Source: Paenibacillus aceti | GTDB lineage: Bacteria; Bacillota; Bacilli; Paenibacillales; Paenibacillaceae | Length of the DNA: 64,000 nt | NCBI RefSeq assembly: GCF_003614185.1 | Contig: NZ_KZ987724.1 | Span: 321,512-385,511, forward strand | Direction: 5' to 3' | In this document: piece by piece, positions 18,192 through 27,331 of the stretch | How the letters are laid out: the number at the start of each line of letters is the position of its first letter | How positions within the stretch are numbered: position 1 is the first letter of the stretch | The notes under the pieces: model-generated | Databases searched by the model: none | What the model was told of the DNA's origin: nothing | Seen by the model: the letters and a program-made list of their open reading frames with translations, nothing else | Made by a program: the position numbers and the translations under genes

Positions 18192-18384
18192 GCATCCATT
18201 AGAAACGACTTTCGATTTCTTCTCCACAGGACGCGTCAGCTTTATAGAAAAGATAAGCGAGAATACGGAGTGAAAATCAAATATGTGAACCTGGATAAAG
18301 AACCATTTTAATGAACTGGAAACGGGATTACGAGAATATGAAACGAAGGTTAATCCTGTGACGAACAGGGGGGTAAACAATCAT
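18192..18384 (+). pseudogene. Decayed remnant of an unidentified gene
   Basis: Three successive frames read as one protein-like text: HPLETTFDFFSTGRVSFIEK, then GVKIKYVNLDKEPF, then NELETGLREYETKVNPVTN. Each break is a simple frame change. This suggests an old coding sequence with two frameshifts. The family is not recognised. The rest of 17955-18384 holds only the terminator. Confidence 0.35.
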
Positions 18385-18936
18385 ATGAGCCGCTTGGTCA
18401 TTATGACGGTTGGGAAGACGCATAGTGGAAAAACAACCTTTGCTAAAGAATTAGAAGCCGTATTGCAACAAGCAATTGTAATTGATCAGGATAATCATGC
18501 TGAATTTATTAACTGCCATTATAAAAAACTACGCCCTACAGAGGGTCCTAATACTTTGAAATACTCTATAACTAACGCAATTGTTAATTATGCTGCGGAG
18601 CAAAGTAATTTCCATATCATTTTAAGCAATTCCAATCTAAATAAAACAGGGAGAACCAATGTACTCCGCTATTTTCATGATAAAGGATTTGAAAGTATTA
18701 TCGTTTACTTTGATTTATCTATGGATTTACTGAAAGAACGTGTGAAGCAAACCCAAAGAAGTAACGTAATATTTAGAAGTGCTTCAAGCTTTTTGGAGGT
18801 ATTGGAGAAGCAAGAAAATTCGACCGAAATACAAGTACCTAGCGAGGATGAAGCTAATTACCTGTTCACCATTAAGGATCCCATTCATACTGCGGATATT
18901 ATTCAGCAAATAAGGGCATTAGTGGGGGGGATCTAA
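18385..18936 (+). CDS. P-loop kinase-like ATP-binding protein
   Basis: This 183-residue protein has a Walker A motif, GKTHSGKTTFAKEL, near its N-terminus, an acidic Walker-B-like strand AIVIDQDNH and a lid-like basic region (KERVKQTQRSN). This fits a small nucleotide or small-molecule kinase (AAA_33 type). ATG at 18385 follows AGGGGGG. No substrate can be assigned. Confidence 0.75.
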   Translation: MSRLVIMTVGKTHSGKTTFAKELEAVLQQAIVIDQDNHAEFINCHYKKLRPTEGPNTLKYSITNAIVNYAAEQSNFHIILSNSNLNKTGRTNVLRYFHDKGFESIIVYFDLSMDLLKERVKQTQRSNVIFRSASSFLEVLEKQENSTEIQVPSEDEANYLFTIKDPIHTADIIQQIRALVGGI

Positions 18937-18997
18937 CTAAGAGGTAGTAATGTGGCCGGGAAAATAACTACATTAAGTTCGCTAAACTCCCATGGGT

Positions 18998-19342
18998 TTA
19001 CTTTCTTAGTTTACTTGGTATCGGTATATGCCTAATGGACTCAATTGGATGATACAGTAGCATCCATGGACCTGAAAAACGCATAACTTCCTTAATTCTT
19101 TGACGGTAATCTGGTTTGTAACAATGGATAGGGCACTTTGCACAAGCTGTTTTATCTTCACCAAATTGGCAGAGCGATAGTCTTTTCATCGCATAATGAT
19201 TTAAGTCCTGACATTCCTCGCATAACTCTTTATGATGATGTTTTTTCTTACAATATAGACGAATCATTTTTGAAATAATATCTTTTTCTTTTCGAATTTT
19301 AGGACCATTATTCAACTGCCTTTTTTTTGCTTCTGTAATCAT
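18998..19342 (-). CDS. YgbA-type 'nitrous oxide-stimulated promoter' family protein
   Basis: This 114-residue protein has the cysteine pattern of the YgbA_NO family: LYCKKKHHH, LCEECQDLNHYAMKRL, CQFGEDKTACAKCPIHCY and MRFSGPWMLLYHP. Cysteine clusters suggest metal or Fe-S binding. Family members respond to nitrosative stress in enterobacteria; the function here is unproven. Confidence 0.85.
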   Translation of the reverse strand: MITEAKKRQLNNGPKIRKEKDIISKMIRLYCKKKHHHKELCEECQDLNHYAMKRLSLCQFGEDKTACAKCPIHCYKPDYRQRIKEVMRFSGPWMLLYHPIESIRHIPIPSKLRK

Positions 19343-19581
19343 ATATTAAGACCTCTTTCGATATATAAAAATTAATAAGTGTAATATATATTAACAATAT
19401 CATCTATTCATTTAATATGCCCATCTTCTTCTTACACTATAGATATTACTGAGAGAACGGGAAGCTTATATCTACAAAAAGATTATATCAAGCAAGGGGA
19501 AGCTTTGAATCGAATTTTAATGGACTAGTGGAATGGGTGATAACTTCATGAAGTTTCATTAAAACATCTCTACATAATGGA
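19343..19581. other. Non-coding AT-rich gap
   Basis: No gene, repeat or terminator was recognised in this stretch between the YgbA-like gene and the DUF5316 fragment. Confidence 0.4.
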
Positions 19582-19701
19582 GTGATTCGAATAAAAACTT
19601 TAATTATCGGGATAGTTCTTGGCGTTTGTTCCGCTTTGCTGTTTGGGTTATTTATGAATTGGGATATGGCGATAAAGGTAACAGGAGGAATAGATGAATA
19701 G
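19582..19701 (+). pseudogene. N-terminal fragment of a DUF5316-like membrane protein
   Basis: The 39-residue reading KTLIIGIVLGVCSALLFGLF followed by NWDMAIKVTGGID looks like the start of DUF5316 membrane proteins. The natural start codon seems to be ATA at 19591 (after GGAG), so either GTG at 19582 is used or the start is mutated. The frame ends inside the start of the broken kinase gene, where the rest of the protein has been lost. Confidence 0.45.
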
Positions 19702-20583
19702 TAGCTATTTTACTTATCATATTAATGAAGTAACATTTCAGCTTAAGGACCGAGTCGATATCAGCTGGCTCCAGGAGCTGGGCACTGTTTTTGCAGTATT
19801 TGATCAACAGGATTCAGGAAATATTTGTTTTGGAGTTAAGCAAGAGGGGCAGAAAAAGTTTGTTAAATACGCTGGTGCTAGGCCCATGGACTATCAAGGA
19901 GATCCTGCCGAAGCGGTATCGAGATTAAGAAATGCAATTCCTATTTACTACGAACTGAAACATCCCAATTTAATAGATATCGTAGACCATTTTAGCGTTA
20001 AGGAGGGCCATGTGGCAGTATTTCAATGGTTTAATGGTGAATGCCTCCATTCGCACTGGTCGTATCCTCCTCCAGCAAAATACACGGACCCCAATTCCCC
20101 TTTTTATAAGTATAAACATCTAACGATCTAGCAAAGATTGAATTCCATCAACAGTATTCTTAAATTCCATGTATTTGTGGAAGAGAAGGACTATGTGGCT
20201 GTTGATTTTTATGATGAAAGTATCCTGTATGATTTTACAAATCATGAAACAAGGATCTGCGATATAGATTATTATCAAAAAAAGCCATTTCGAAATAATA
20301 TGGGCAGACTTTGGGGATCCTCGCGGTTCATGTCTCCGGAAGAGTTCAAATTAGGAGCTGATATTGATAGTCGAACGAATGTCTACAATATGGGTGCCAT
20401 TATATATGGGTGCCATTATATTTGGATTATTAGGTGGAGAGCTTGATCGATCCTTTGAGAAGTGAGAAGCTTTATAAAGTTGCTTGCAAAGCAATTAATG
20501 AGAATAAGCAGGAAAGGTATCAGTCTATTAGTGATTTCTATATTGCTTGGAGTATGGCAGCAACCCTCAAGCAAACTATTTAA
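19694..20583 (+). pseudogene. Broken protein-kinase-like gene
   Basis: A kinase-like sequence is interrupted three times. The N-lobe text (FVKYAGARPMDYQGDPAEAV, LKHPNLIDIVDHF) leads to an in-frame TAG at 20129. The same frame resumes with FVEEKDYVAVDFYDESILYD and the C-lobe text WGSSRFMSPEEFKLGADID. A 16-bp tandem duplication at 20388-20419 then shifts the frame within VYNMGAIIFG. A further frame change near 20460 precedes YKVACKAINENKQERY. An intact version would be about 290 residues. It resembles Bacillus protein-kinase-family proteins. Confidence 0.8.
20388..20419. repeat. 16-bp perfect tandem duplication
   Basis: The unit ATATGGGTGCCATTAT occurs twice in direct succession inside the kinase remnant. 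It shifts the frame by one base. Confidence 0.9.
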
Positions 20584-20770
20584 ATTTGCAAATATACAAA
20601 ATACAATTAAAGATGTAAAATAACATTACTTGAGGCTTCTGGGCGGGCATATGAATTGTGTGCAGCATGACTTGTGAATTAAAACGCAAAGTTCCGGAAG
20701 ATGTCTCAGGTGAAGAGGGCACATTGCTATGCCAATTCTATATAGAACAGATAGAGGAGATGGGAGAACC

Positions 20771-21754
20771 ATGAAGTTTAAGACAACTAGAAAAATGATG
20801 ATGCTGATGGCGTTGGTGCTTGTCGTTAGTATAGTAGGCGTGGCATGTGGGAGTAAGACGAATAATGCCAATACAAGTGGTGCGGGGAGTACAGCAGCTG
20901 AACTGCCGGAGTTAACGTTGGGCCTATTGCCCTCGATTGATGAGATTCCGTTCGTTATTGCCCATGAGCAGGGCTTTGATCAGAAGCATGGGGTGAATCT
21001 GAACATCCAGACATTCAAAAGCGCTAAAGACCGCGATGTGGCTTTTCAGGCGGGGAAGGTTGACGGGATAAGCGCCGATCTGGTTGCGATTTCGATCTAT
21101 AATGAAGCAGGATTAGATGTAAAAATCACAAGTACAACCTTTGGGGAATTTGATTTGTTGACCGGAAATAACGAAATTCAGGATGTGAAGGATTTGAAGG
21201 GCAAAAACGTAATTTTGTCCAAGAATACCTCCACGCAGTACACTGTTGCCATGATGCTGAAGCAGGCTGGACTAACGGAGGAAGATATCCATATCACGGA
21301 AGTACCGCAAATTCCAACCCGGCTTGAGCTGCTGAAAAATAATAAATCGGACGCCGCAATTCTGCCGGAGCCGTTCGTTACAATGGGGAAAGCGGCGGGC
21401 TTACGGGTGCTTAGCTCCACGCATCAGGCTCAGGTGAATCCGTTCGTGCTGGCCTTCCCGCAGAGTGTGATTGATGCTAAGCCAGAGGCGATCCGCGCAA
21501 TGTATGCAGCCTATGATGAGGCGGTTGCCTACATGCAATCCCATGATCAGAAGGATTATATTGACCTGGTGATCAAGGAAGTGGGCTATCCGGAAACCTT
21601 GAAGGACCAGATTGAGGTACCGGCTTACATTCCAGCTAATCAGGTCGATGTGAAAGAGGTCGAGTCGGCATTTGCTTGGGCTCGCGAGCAAGGTCTGCTG
21701 ACGAAAGACATCACCCCTGAAGAGGTAATATCCGATGTCCAGTTCAAGAAATAA
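20771..21754 (+). CDS. ABC transporter substrate-binding lipoprotein (SsuA/ThiY-like)
   Basis: This 327-residue protein has a lipoprotein signal (hydrophobic LMALVLVVSIVGVACG with the lipobox cysteine) followed by an NMT1/SsuA-type binding domain: LTLGLLPSIDEIPFVIAHEQG near 55, and ILSKNTSTQYTVAMMLKQAG. ATG at 20771 follows a purine-rich site; the frame extends upstream to 20729 without one. It overlaps the ATPase gene by 20 bases. Substrate candidates are alkanesulfonates, pyrimidines or similar small molecules. Confidence 0.88.
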   Translation: MKFKTTRKMMMLMALVLVVSIVGVACGSKTNNANTSGAGSTAAELPELTLGLLPSIDEIPFVIAHEQGFDQKHGVNLNIQTFKSAKDRDVAFQAGKVDGISADLVAISIYNEAGLDVKITSTTFGEFDLLTGNNEIQDVKDLKGKNVILSKNTSTQYTVAMMLKQAGLTEEDIHITEVPQIPTRLELLKNNKSDAAILPEPFVTMGKAAGLRVLSSTHQAQVNPFVLAFPQSVIDAKPEAIRAMYAAYDEAVAYMQSHDQKDYIDLVIKEVGYPETLKDQIEVPAYIPANQVDVKEVESAFAWAREQGLLTKDITPEEVISDVQFKK

Positions 21755-22511
21755 CGGACTGTGCGTAAAGGAGCTTGAAGTTGAATACAAGAGCGGGGAG
21801 CTGGCGCTTGGGAGAGTGGATTTCACCTTGCCAGAGCACGGGATTTACACCATTCTCGGGCCATCCGGGAGCGGGAAATCCACGTTACTGCGCGCTGTGT
21901 CTGGCCTCCTGCTGGAATTTCGGGGAGAGCTGTTGTTCAATGGACAGTCTCTGCGCGAGCAGGACATTCTGATTGGTCTGGTGCCGCAAAATTACGGTCT
22001 CCTGCCCTGGAAGACAGTCAAGTCCAACATCAGGGTGGCCATGAAGATTGCCCATCCTAAGGGGCAGGATCGGAGGTCCCAGGAGGCGCAAATTGATCGC
22101 TGGCTGTCGGCGATGGGCATCCAGGAGCTAGCAGACCGTTATCCGCTGTCGCTAAGCGGGGGGCAGCAGCAGCGGGTTGCCATTGCGCGGGCATTTGCGA
22201 TTATGCCCTCTATTTTATTGCTGGACGAGCCGTTCTCAGCGCTAGATGCCATTACGCGAGAAGCGCTGCAGCAATTGTTCCTGGAGCACTGGCAGGCGAA
22301 CCCGACCACAGCGCTGTTCGTGACACATGATGTGGATGAGGCCATTCTGCTAGGGCAGAAGATTATTGTACTCCCGTCGAACAAGCGTGATGCGCCGGAG
22401 ATTATTGACAATGGGACGGTATTCGGGCTGGAGCATGGGGAGAAGCGGTCCAGTGATGCCTTTTTTGCCCAGATCAAGAGAATCAGAAAGGTAATGCAGG
22501 CAAAATGGTGA
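21735..22511 (+). CDS. ABC transporter ATP-binding protein (SsuB/ThiZ-like)
   Basis: This 258-residue ATPase has Walker [13 protein letters not shown]-loop LVPQNYGLLPW, signature LSGGQQQRVAIARA, Walker B ILLLDEPFSALD and the switch histidine VTHDVDE. It belongs to the nitrate/sulfonate/taurine importer group. It is co-translated with the binding protein and overlaps the permease start by seven bases. Confidence 0.93.
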   Translation: MSSSRNNGLCVKELEVEYKSGELALGRVDFTLPEHGIYTILGPSGSGKSTLLRAVSGLLLEFRGELLFNGQSLREQDILIGLVPQNYGLLPWKTVKSNIRVAMKIAHPKGQDRRSQEAQIDRWLSAMGIQELADRYPLSLSGGQQQRVAIARAFAIMPSILLLDEPFSALDAITREALQQLFLEHWQANPTTALFVTHDVDEAILLGQKIIVLPSNKRDAPEIIDNGTVFGLEHGEKRSSDAFFAQIKRIRKVMQAKW

Positions 22512-23257
22512 TTAAACGACGACTCAACTATATTTCAAGATTATTACTAGTATTCTTCGGGATGCATGTAGTCTGGTACGCGTTGTATCTGCTGGTGCAT
22601 CATCCAATGCTGCCCAGTCCGCTGAGGGTCTATCAGGCAATGGGACAGCTCGGCGTTGGGAATATTGTGGTGAATGTCGGTTATAGTCTGATGCGGATAT
22701 TTGCTGGAGTTCTGTTAGCGCTGATCATCGGTCTGCTGATCGGACTTCTGATGGGACGTTCGTCGCTTTGGAACAAGCTACTGGACCCAGTGGTGTATTT
22801 GACATATCCGGTACCCAAAATCGCCTTGCTTCCCGTGGTTATGCTATTCTTCGGGCTTGGCGAAACCTCCAAGATTCTTATGATAATGCTGATCCTGATT
22901 TTCCAGATAATAATATCCGTACGGGACGGAATAAAAGCCATTCCAGAGAATACCTATGATGTGCTGACAAGCATTGGCGCAGGGCCTGGTCAGAAGTTCT
23001 GGCATGTCACCCTGCCCGGCGCGTTGTCTGTGATCCTCAGCACGATCCGCATCTCGCTGGGTACGGCTATATCGGTTCTGTTTTTTACGGAAATCTATGG
23101 CACTGAGCATGGTATGGGCTTCTTCATTATGGATGCTTGGCTCAGACTGGATTATCCGCAAATGTACGCCGGGATCCTGCTATTTAGCCTGGTCGGCTTC
23201 ATTCTGTTTCTGCTGGTGGATCTGCTGGATTACCGATTCATGAAGTGGCGGAAGTAG
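22505..23257 (+). CDS. ABC transporter permease (SsuC/ThiX-like)
   Basis: This 250-residue integral membrane protein has about six hydrophobic segments and the EAA-type loop DVLTSIGAGPGQKFWHVTLPGAL that contacts the ATPase. It completes the importer. The hairpin terminator 26 bp downstream ends the operon. Confidence 0.92.
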   Translation: MVIKRRLNYISRLLLVFFGMHVVWYALYLLVHHPMLPSPLRVYQAMGQLGVGNIVVNVGYSLMRIFAGVLLALIIGLLIGLLMGRSSLWNKLLDPVVYLTYPVPKIALLPVVMLFFGLGETSKILMIMLILIFQIIISVRDGIKAIPENTYDVLTSIGAGPGQKFWHVTLPGALSVILSTIRISLGTAISVLFFTEIYGTEHGMGFFIMDAWLRLDYPQMYAGILLFSLVGFILFLLVDLLDYRFMKWRK

Positions 23258-23282
23258 GGTGAGACGCAGAAGAAGCCCAGAT

Positions 23283-23334
23283 AACAAACGCCCTAGCCAT
23301 AGATAAGAGCTATCTATGGTTGGGGCGTTTGTTT
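23283..23334. terminator. Bidirectional terminator between importer and AraC gene
   Basis: AACAAACGCCCTAGCCATAGATA pairs almost perfectly with TATCTATGGTTGGGGCGTTTGTT. The hairpin serves the two converging genes. Confidence 0.92.
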
Positions 23335-23347
23335 GGTTACACATTAC

Positions 23348-24196
23348 TCATCGCCCAAGCCCCATAGATTGACGATAAGTCACGGGGGATATGCCAGTAA
23401 TGTCTTTGAAAACCCGGTAGAAGGTTGGCAAGCTTTGAAAGCCACATTCAAATGCGATTTCGGTTACTGCTTTATCTGTCCCCGTCAATGCTTGCTTAGC
23501 GGCTTGGACGCGTAACAAAGACAGGTAATCAGAGAAGCGGTATCCGGTCGTTTCCAGAAATGCACGGCTGAGGCGCGATGCACTTATGCCCAGCTCATCC
23601 GCCACCCCCACTAAACTCAGCGGTTCATGAAACCGCCGCTCCACCAAAGTGGCTAACGATTGTGCTTGACGAACCGTTTGTACCATCACCTGCCGCTCGT
23701 CATCACTAAGCCGCTCGTTATAATGTCTAAGCAGGCGGCCGCATAATTGAATAAGCGAGCTTTTCGCCATCGCCAAATAGCCGGGCGATTTCTCGCGAAG
23801 CTCCTTCGCTATTGCGAGGATCCAGGGCGTAAGCTCCCTTGCGAGGGGCGAGCTGCCGGCAATATGATTGCAAAAATGAGTAGAACGATAGGAGAAGGGC
23901 AATAAAAGACCTGGCTCCTCCGCCAACAGCAGCGCAGGATCAAAGTTAATAAACAGGTAGCGGCTTGGATCCTCCAGGTCAGATTGAGCGATATGATGCT
24001 CCTCGTTGTTGACGATAAATAAGTCGCCAGGACTGGCCGTATAGCGTTTGCTGCCGAAGAAGAAGCAGCCTTTGCCTGACAGGCAGAGGCCGACTTCCAG
24101 ACTTGAATGCATATGGGGCGACTGTCGATTCGTAGCTGGCGTCCATTCGAAAGCGTTGATCGGAATCGGATGATCGTATGTGATATGCAGCTTCAT
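23348..24196 (-). CDS. AraC family transcriptional regulator
   Basis: This 282-residue protein has an N-terminal cupin-like sensor domain (HMHSSLEVGLCLSGKG, GDLFIVNNEEHH) and a C-terminal double helix-turn-helix (GVADELGISASRLSRAFLETTG, then VTEIAFECGFQSLPTFYRVFKDITGISP, split here in description). ATG at 24196 follows AGGGGGCG on the coding strand; the frame continues upstream without a site. It lies downstream of the ADP-ribosylglycohydrolase gene on the same strand and may control it. Confidence 0.9.
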   Translation of the reverse strand: MKLHITYDHPIPINAFEWTPATNRQSPHMHSSLEVGLCLSGKGCFFFGSKRYTASPGDLFIVNNEEHHIAQSDLEDPSRYLFINFDPALLLAEEPGLLLPFSYRSTHFCNHIAGSSPLARELTPWILAIAKELREKSPGYLAMAKSSLIQLCGRLLRHYNERLSDDERQVMVQTVRQAQSLATLVERRFHEPLSLVGVADELGISASRLSRAFLETTGYRFSDYLSLLRVQAAKQALTGTDKAVTEIAFECGFQSLPTFYRVFKDITGISPVTYRQSMGLGR

Positions 24197-24292
24197 TTGC
24201 CATCGCCCCCTGACATGAATCATGGTATAAGGCAAGTATACAATAAGAGCTGCTTTTCTTATAGTCGTTCCTCGTCGGTACAACAGACATGT

Positions 24293-25675
24293 TTACTGCT
24301 GAAGTTTCCGGAAAACATGATAGCTTCTTTGAGCACATTCTGAGATGGCAATCGGGTGGAAGCCGCTGATATCTGCATATAAAGTATCGTTCAGTGGCGT
24401 AATCCAGCTTTCAGGCAGCACAGACGCTCCAAGCGAAGCGCCAAGGATGGATCCGATGGTGGCACCATTGCAATCGGTGTCCCAGCCACCAAGAACGGCT
24501 GTAGTAATCCCTTTTTCAAAATCACCGCCGGAATGAATGAGCGCAGCCGCGCATAATGCGGCATTATTATTCGTATGAACACAGTGATAGTGCTTAAAGG
24601 CATCCCAAATTTTCTCTACCAGTTCAAGCTGATCTGGGGTTTCCTCAGCAATTTGAACCGCCAGTGCAATATCTTCGGCCAGACGGCTGTGCTGCGGAAT
24701 TTCACTTAGCCCAATCTCAACAATCCGCTTCACATCACTCTCAACGAATGCGGCTGCAATCATCGCCGAGCAGAACATGGCACCGTAGATCCCATTTTTC
24801 ACATGAGAGAAAGAGGCATCTCGCCAAGCAAGCTCAGCAGCAAGCTGAGGCTGGCCAGCAGCGCCATATGCATAGCCGTCTACGCGGATTTGAGCACCGA
24901 TCCATTCCCGGAAAGGGTTCAAATAGGAACGTACCCACTGGATATGCTTCTCCCAGTCATCGGGCTGATCGCCGCTAATATGCGAAGTGACTCGGGCAAA
25001 ATTCAGGTATGCCTGTGCTTCAGCCGTGAACACCTGACCGAAGGATAGGCGATGGTGCCACATCTTGCCGACATCCCAGGAGTTAAACTCAAGACCGCGC
25101 TCCTCAAGCATGAGCAATCCCAGCACGGTGTAACGAATATCATCATCCGTCTCCATAAAGCGGATATGGTCTCGGCAGCTGGCCAGACTGCTCCAGTGGG
25201 CAATTTCGATGTCATATTGAGCCTCTGCGGTCGATTTGCTTGGTGTGTAGTGGCGTATTGGCCATTGCTCGGCGCCTTCGAACCAGAGCTTAATATTATG
25301 CCAGCCGGGTCTGCCTGCTGATCCCTGCATGAAGGATGGAGCCTCCAAGGGCTTGCCCAATGCACAACCGACTGCACGGCCAAGCCAGGCACCATAAAAC
25401 TTGTCTTGCCACACTTCGTCGTCCCAATCTCGATGAATCGTACGCGGTCCTTCAGGGCGTTCATCACGAATCGCTTCCAAATCTGATGGCTCGATATACT
25501 TAAACTCAGGGCTTATTTCCAGTGCCATTAATTCATGATATAGCTCCATAATTTGAGCTTCATCCATATCGACTGCTTCCAGTCGTTCCATGAAACCTGC
25601 TACATGGCAGCCTTCCTCTCCACGCTGCTGTATTTCGTGCCGGACAAGCTCTCGCAGTCCAATCCATTTCGTCAT
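24293..25675 (-). CDS. ADP-ribosylglycohydrolase family protein
   Basis: This 460-residue protein has the ADP-ribosylglycohydrolase fold. The first conserved segment is GAWLGRAVGCALGKPLEA, and the metal-binding aspartates lie in GGWDTDCNGATIGSILGA near the C-terminus. The family removes ADP-ribose from proteins or small molecules. An N-terminal region of about 110 residues precedes the fold. ATG at 25675 follows TGGAGGA, which favours it over 25714. Confidence 0.88.
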   Translation of the reverse strand: MTKWIGLRELVRHEIQQRGEEGCHVAGFMERLEAVDMDEAQIMELYHELMALEISPEFKYIEPSDLEAIRDERPEGPRTIHRDWDDEVWQDKFYGAWLGRAVGCALGKPLEAPSFMQGSAGRPGWHNIKLWFEGAEQWPIRHYTPSKSTAEAQYDIEIAHWSSLASCRDHIRFMETDDDIRYTVLGLLMLEERGLEFNSWDVGKMWHHRLSFGQVFTAEAQAYLNFARVTSHISGDQPDDWEKHIQWVRSYLNPFREWIGAQIRVDGYAYGAAGQPQLAAELAWRDASFSHVKNGIYGAMFCSAMIAAAFVESDVKRIVEIGLSEIPQHSRLAEDIALAVQIAEETPDQLELVEKIWDAFKHYHCVHTNNNAALCAAALIHSGGDFEKGITTAVLGGWDTDCNGATIGSILGASLGASVLPESWITPLNDTLYADISGFHPIAISECAQRSYHVFRKLQQ

Positions 25676-25974
25676 AACGGATTCCTCCATAATGTTTGTA
25701 AATTTCTTTATCACTGATTATAGCCAGCATTGTCGCTTACGACTTCTTAAAAAATGAAAGCGATATTCTCATTTTTTGCGTACTAGCATAGTTCGAGATC
25801 CTGTTTGCATAACATTCTGTTGACTGGTACGCTTGGAGAAGCTCAGACAACACAAGACCCAGCCTAGGATAGGAGAAATCTAATGGCAGGGTCTTATTTG
25901 TGAATAGAACAATGTTATTAGAAATTGACGTAAAGCATAAGAACATAAAATCATAAGACCAGGAGCTGAATGAC

Positions 25975-26139
25975 TTGAAAATTATCGAGGAAAAATTCAA
26001 TTGCTATGGAGAAGAAGATTATGATGCTTCATATATCAATTGGGGATTTGATGATTTGGATTCAGGCATTTTTAGGGTCAAGGAAGCTGAAGGAAGAACT
26101 ACTTCAAATTGTGAGAGAAGGACTATAGTGGGGGAATAA
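25975..26139 (+). CDS. Small hypothetical protein or fragment
   Basis: This 54-residue acidic product starts at TTG behind AGGAGC and includes YINWGFDDLDSGIFRVKEAEG. It lies just before the NUDIX remnant. The family is unknown. It may be the surviving part of a larger gene. Confidence 0.4.
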   Translation: MKIIEEKFNCYGEEDYDASYINWGFDDLDSGIFRVKEAEGRTTSNCERRTIVGE

Positions 26140-26142
26140 TAA

Positions 26143-26430
26143 ATGAGACAATGGTATGAATTAAATGAAATCAATCACGAACTCCTGAAGTTTGCTGTTA
26201 TGATCGCGAAATACAACAACCAGTTTATATGAAGAGACAGGCGCAGTAAGATTTGAATTAACGCCATTTGGAATTTACCAATTGAACGGAAGCTTTGGAA
26301 TAGTGTTCTTCGCAGAGGTTGAAGAGATGAGCACCTACAGATGCCTTGCTAACATGATCGCACGTATCAAGCGGTCAAAAATGACCGTTAGAGCAACGAA
26401 AAAACAACTTGGCTCTTCTAACGGACAATT
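26143..26430 (+). pseudogene. NUDIX hydrolase gene with an internal deletion
   Basis: The 5' part reads MRQWYELNEINHELLKFAV then MIAKYNNQFI and stops. The next frame resumes at YEETGAVRFELTPFGIYQL followed by FGIVFFAEVEEM. These are the N-terminus and the post-Nudix-box part of one NUDIX protein. The segment that should hold most of the Nudix box (before EETG) is missing. The 3' end runs into the CGGTCA/TGACCG repeat island. Confidence 0.7.
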
Positions 26431-26547
26431 TTGACCATTAGAAGCAAAAAATATGGTTTTTGCGACCTAATCCCCTTGTAACGGACATTGTTGTCCGTTA
26501 CAAGGGCGACATTCCAAAGAATCAACTCTAACGGTCAAAAGTGTCCG
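26372..26547. repeat. AACGGACA / TGTCCGTT palindrome island
   Basis: Four inverted repeats follow each other: CGGTCAAAAATGACCG (26372-26387), a CTTCTAACGG...CCATTAGAAG repeat (26415-26444), a perfect 15-bp-arm repeat CCCTTGTAACGGACA/TGTCCGTTACAAGGG (26473-26506) and an imperfect CGGTCAAAAGTGTCCG (26532-26547). None ends in a T-run. Confidence 0.8.
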
Positions 26548-26592
26548 AGTAGCAGATCAAAGTAGGGGGGGCAACATTTTGACCCTCACAAA

Positions 26593-26640
26593 AGGGGGCG
26601 TCCCCAAGTTGGTACATCAACTTTTGAAGAGCAGCCCCCT
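26593..26640 (-). terminator. Terminator of the ABC exporter operon
   Basis: Nested arms AGGGGGC/GCAGCCCCCT and AAGTTG/CAACTT flank a short loop. On the minus strand the hairpin is followed by TTTT. It stands just after the ATPase stop. Confidence 0.75.
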
Positions 26641-26648
26641 CTTAAGCT

Positions 26649-27320
26649 TTATTTCTGTTTCATCTGCGCTAGTTTCCCCTCGCTCATCCCGTAAATGACA
26701 TCAGCTATGGTGGTTACCTTCTTGGAGTGGGTAACGATGATGACACATTTTCCTTCCTGATGAGCAAGCGAAGTGAAGATATCCAAGATAGCTTCCTCTG
26801 TTGTACTATCCAGATTGCCTGTCGGCTCGTCGGCGATGATAATATCGGGATTATGTGAAATTGCCCGGGCAATACCAACACGCTGCTGTTCGCCACCGGA
26901 TAACCTCAGTATTTTTCTGTCCGCCGTTTCTCTGTCGATGCCGACCTTTTCAAGTAAAGCATAAGCATAGGCTTTTTTATCCTTCTCGGGGCTTCCGTTA
27001 ATATTCATGGACAGCACAATGTTCTCTATGGCGGTTGCATTGGTAAGGAGATTGAAGCTCTGAAATACAACCCCAATTCCTTTAGCTCTGTACTCGTCAC
27101 GGTCGAGCTTTTTCAAGTCCTGATCGTTATGCATAATGGCTCCATCGGTGCATACATCAAGCCCGGAAATCAAAGAAAGCAAAGTCGACTTACCGGATCC
27201 AGACTTGCCGACGATGGTATGGACCTTTCCAGGTTCAAAAGAGGCATTCACTCCTTTGAGAACATTCTTCTTCGTACCTTCATATCTGTAGAAGACATTT
27301 TTTACTGTAAGTACGCTCAT
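26649..27320 (-). CDS. ABC transporter ATP-binding protein (MacB/LolD type)
   Basis: This 223-residue ATPase has Walker [14 protein letters not shown], signature [14 protein letters not shown], Walker [14 protein letters not shown] and the switch VTHSKKV. The TGNLDS extension marks the MacB/LolD exporter group. It is paired with the FtsX-like permease 11 bp upstream. Export of an antimicrobial or cell-envelope signal is likely. Confidence 0.92.
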   Translation of the reverse strand: MSVLTVKNVFYRYEGTKKNVLKGVNASFEPGKVHTIVGKSGSGKSTLLSLISGLDVCTDGAIMHNDQDLKKLDRDEYRAKGIGVVFQSFNLLTNATAIENIVLSMNINGSPEKDKKAYAYALLEKVGIDRETADRKILRLSGGEQQRVGIARAISHNPDIIIADEPTGNLDSTTEEAILDIFTSLAHQEGKCVIIVTHSKKVTTIADVIYGMSEGKLAQMKQK

Positions 27321-27331
27321 TGGACTATCAC

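Noticed and set aside
17970-18380. Minus-strand frame with a CxxxCC...C stretch, considered as a TOMM precursor
   Set aside because: It crosses a strong terminator and lacks a ribosome site, and the cysteines are not in regular repeats. The plus strand carries better protein-like text in part of it.
20584-20770. Thiamine-type riboswitch before the SsuABC/ThiXYZ-like importer
   Set aside because: The conserved TPP-box words were not found. The 187-bp leader shows no clear structure, so the substrate stays open.
25737-26000. Minus-strand frame of 87 codons
   Set aside because: It overlaps a plus-strand small gene with a ribosome site. Its composition is that of translated AT-rich non-coding DNA.
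26473-26506. Strong hairpin as a terminator
   Set aside because: The 15-bp arms are perfect but no T-run follows on either strand, and similar palindromes lie next to it. It is placed with the repeat island.
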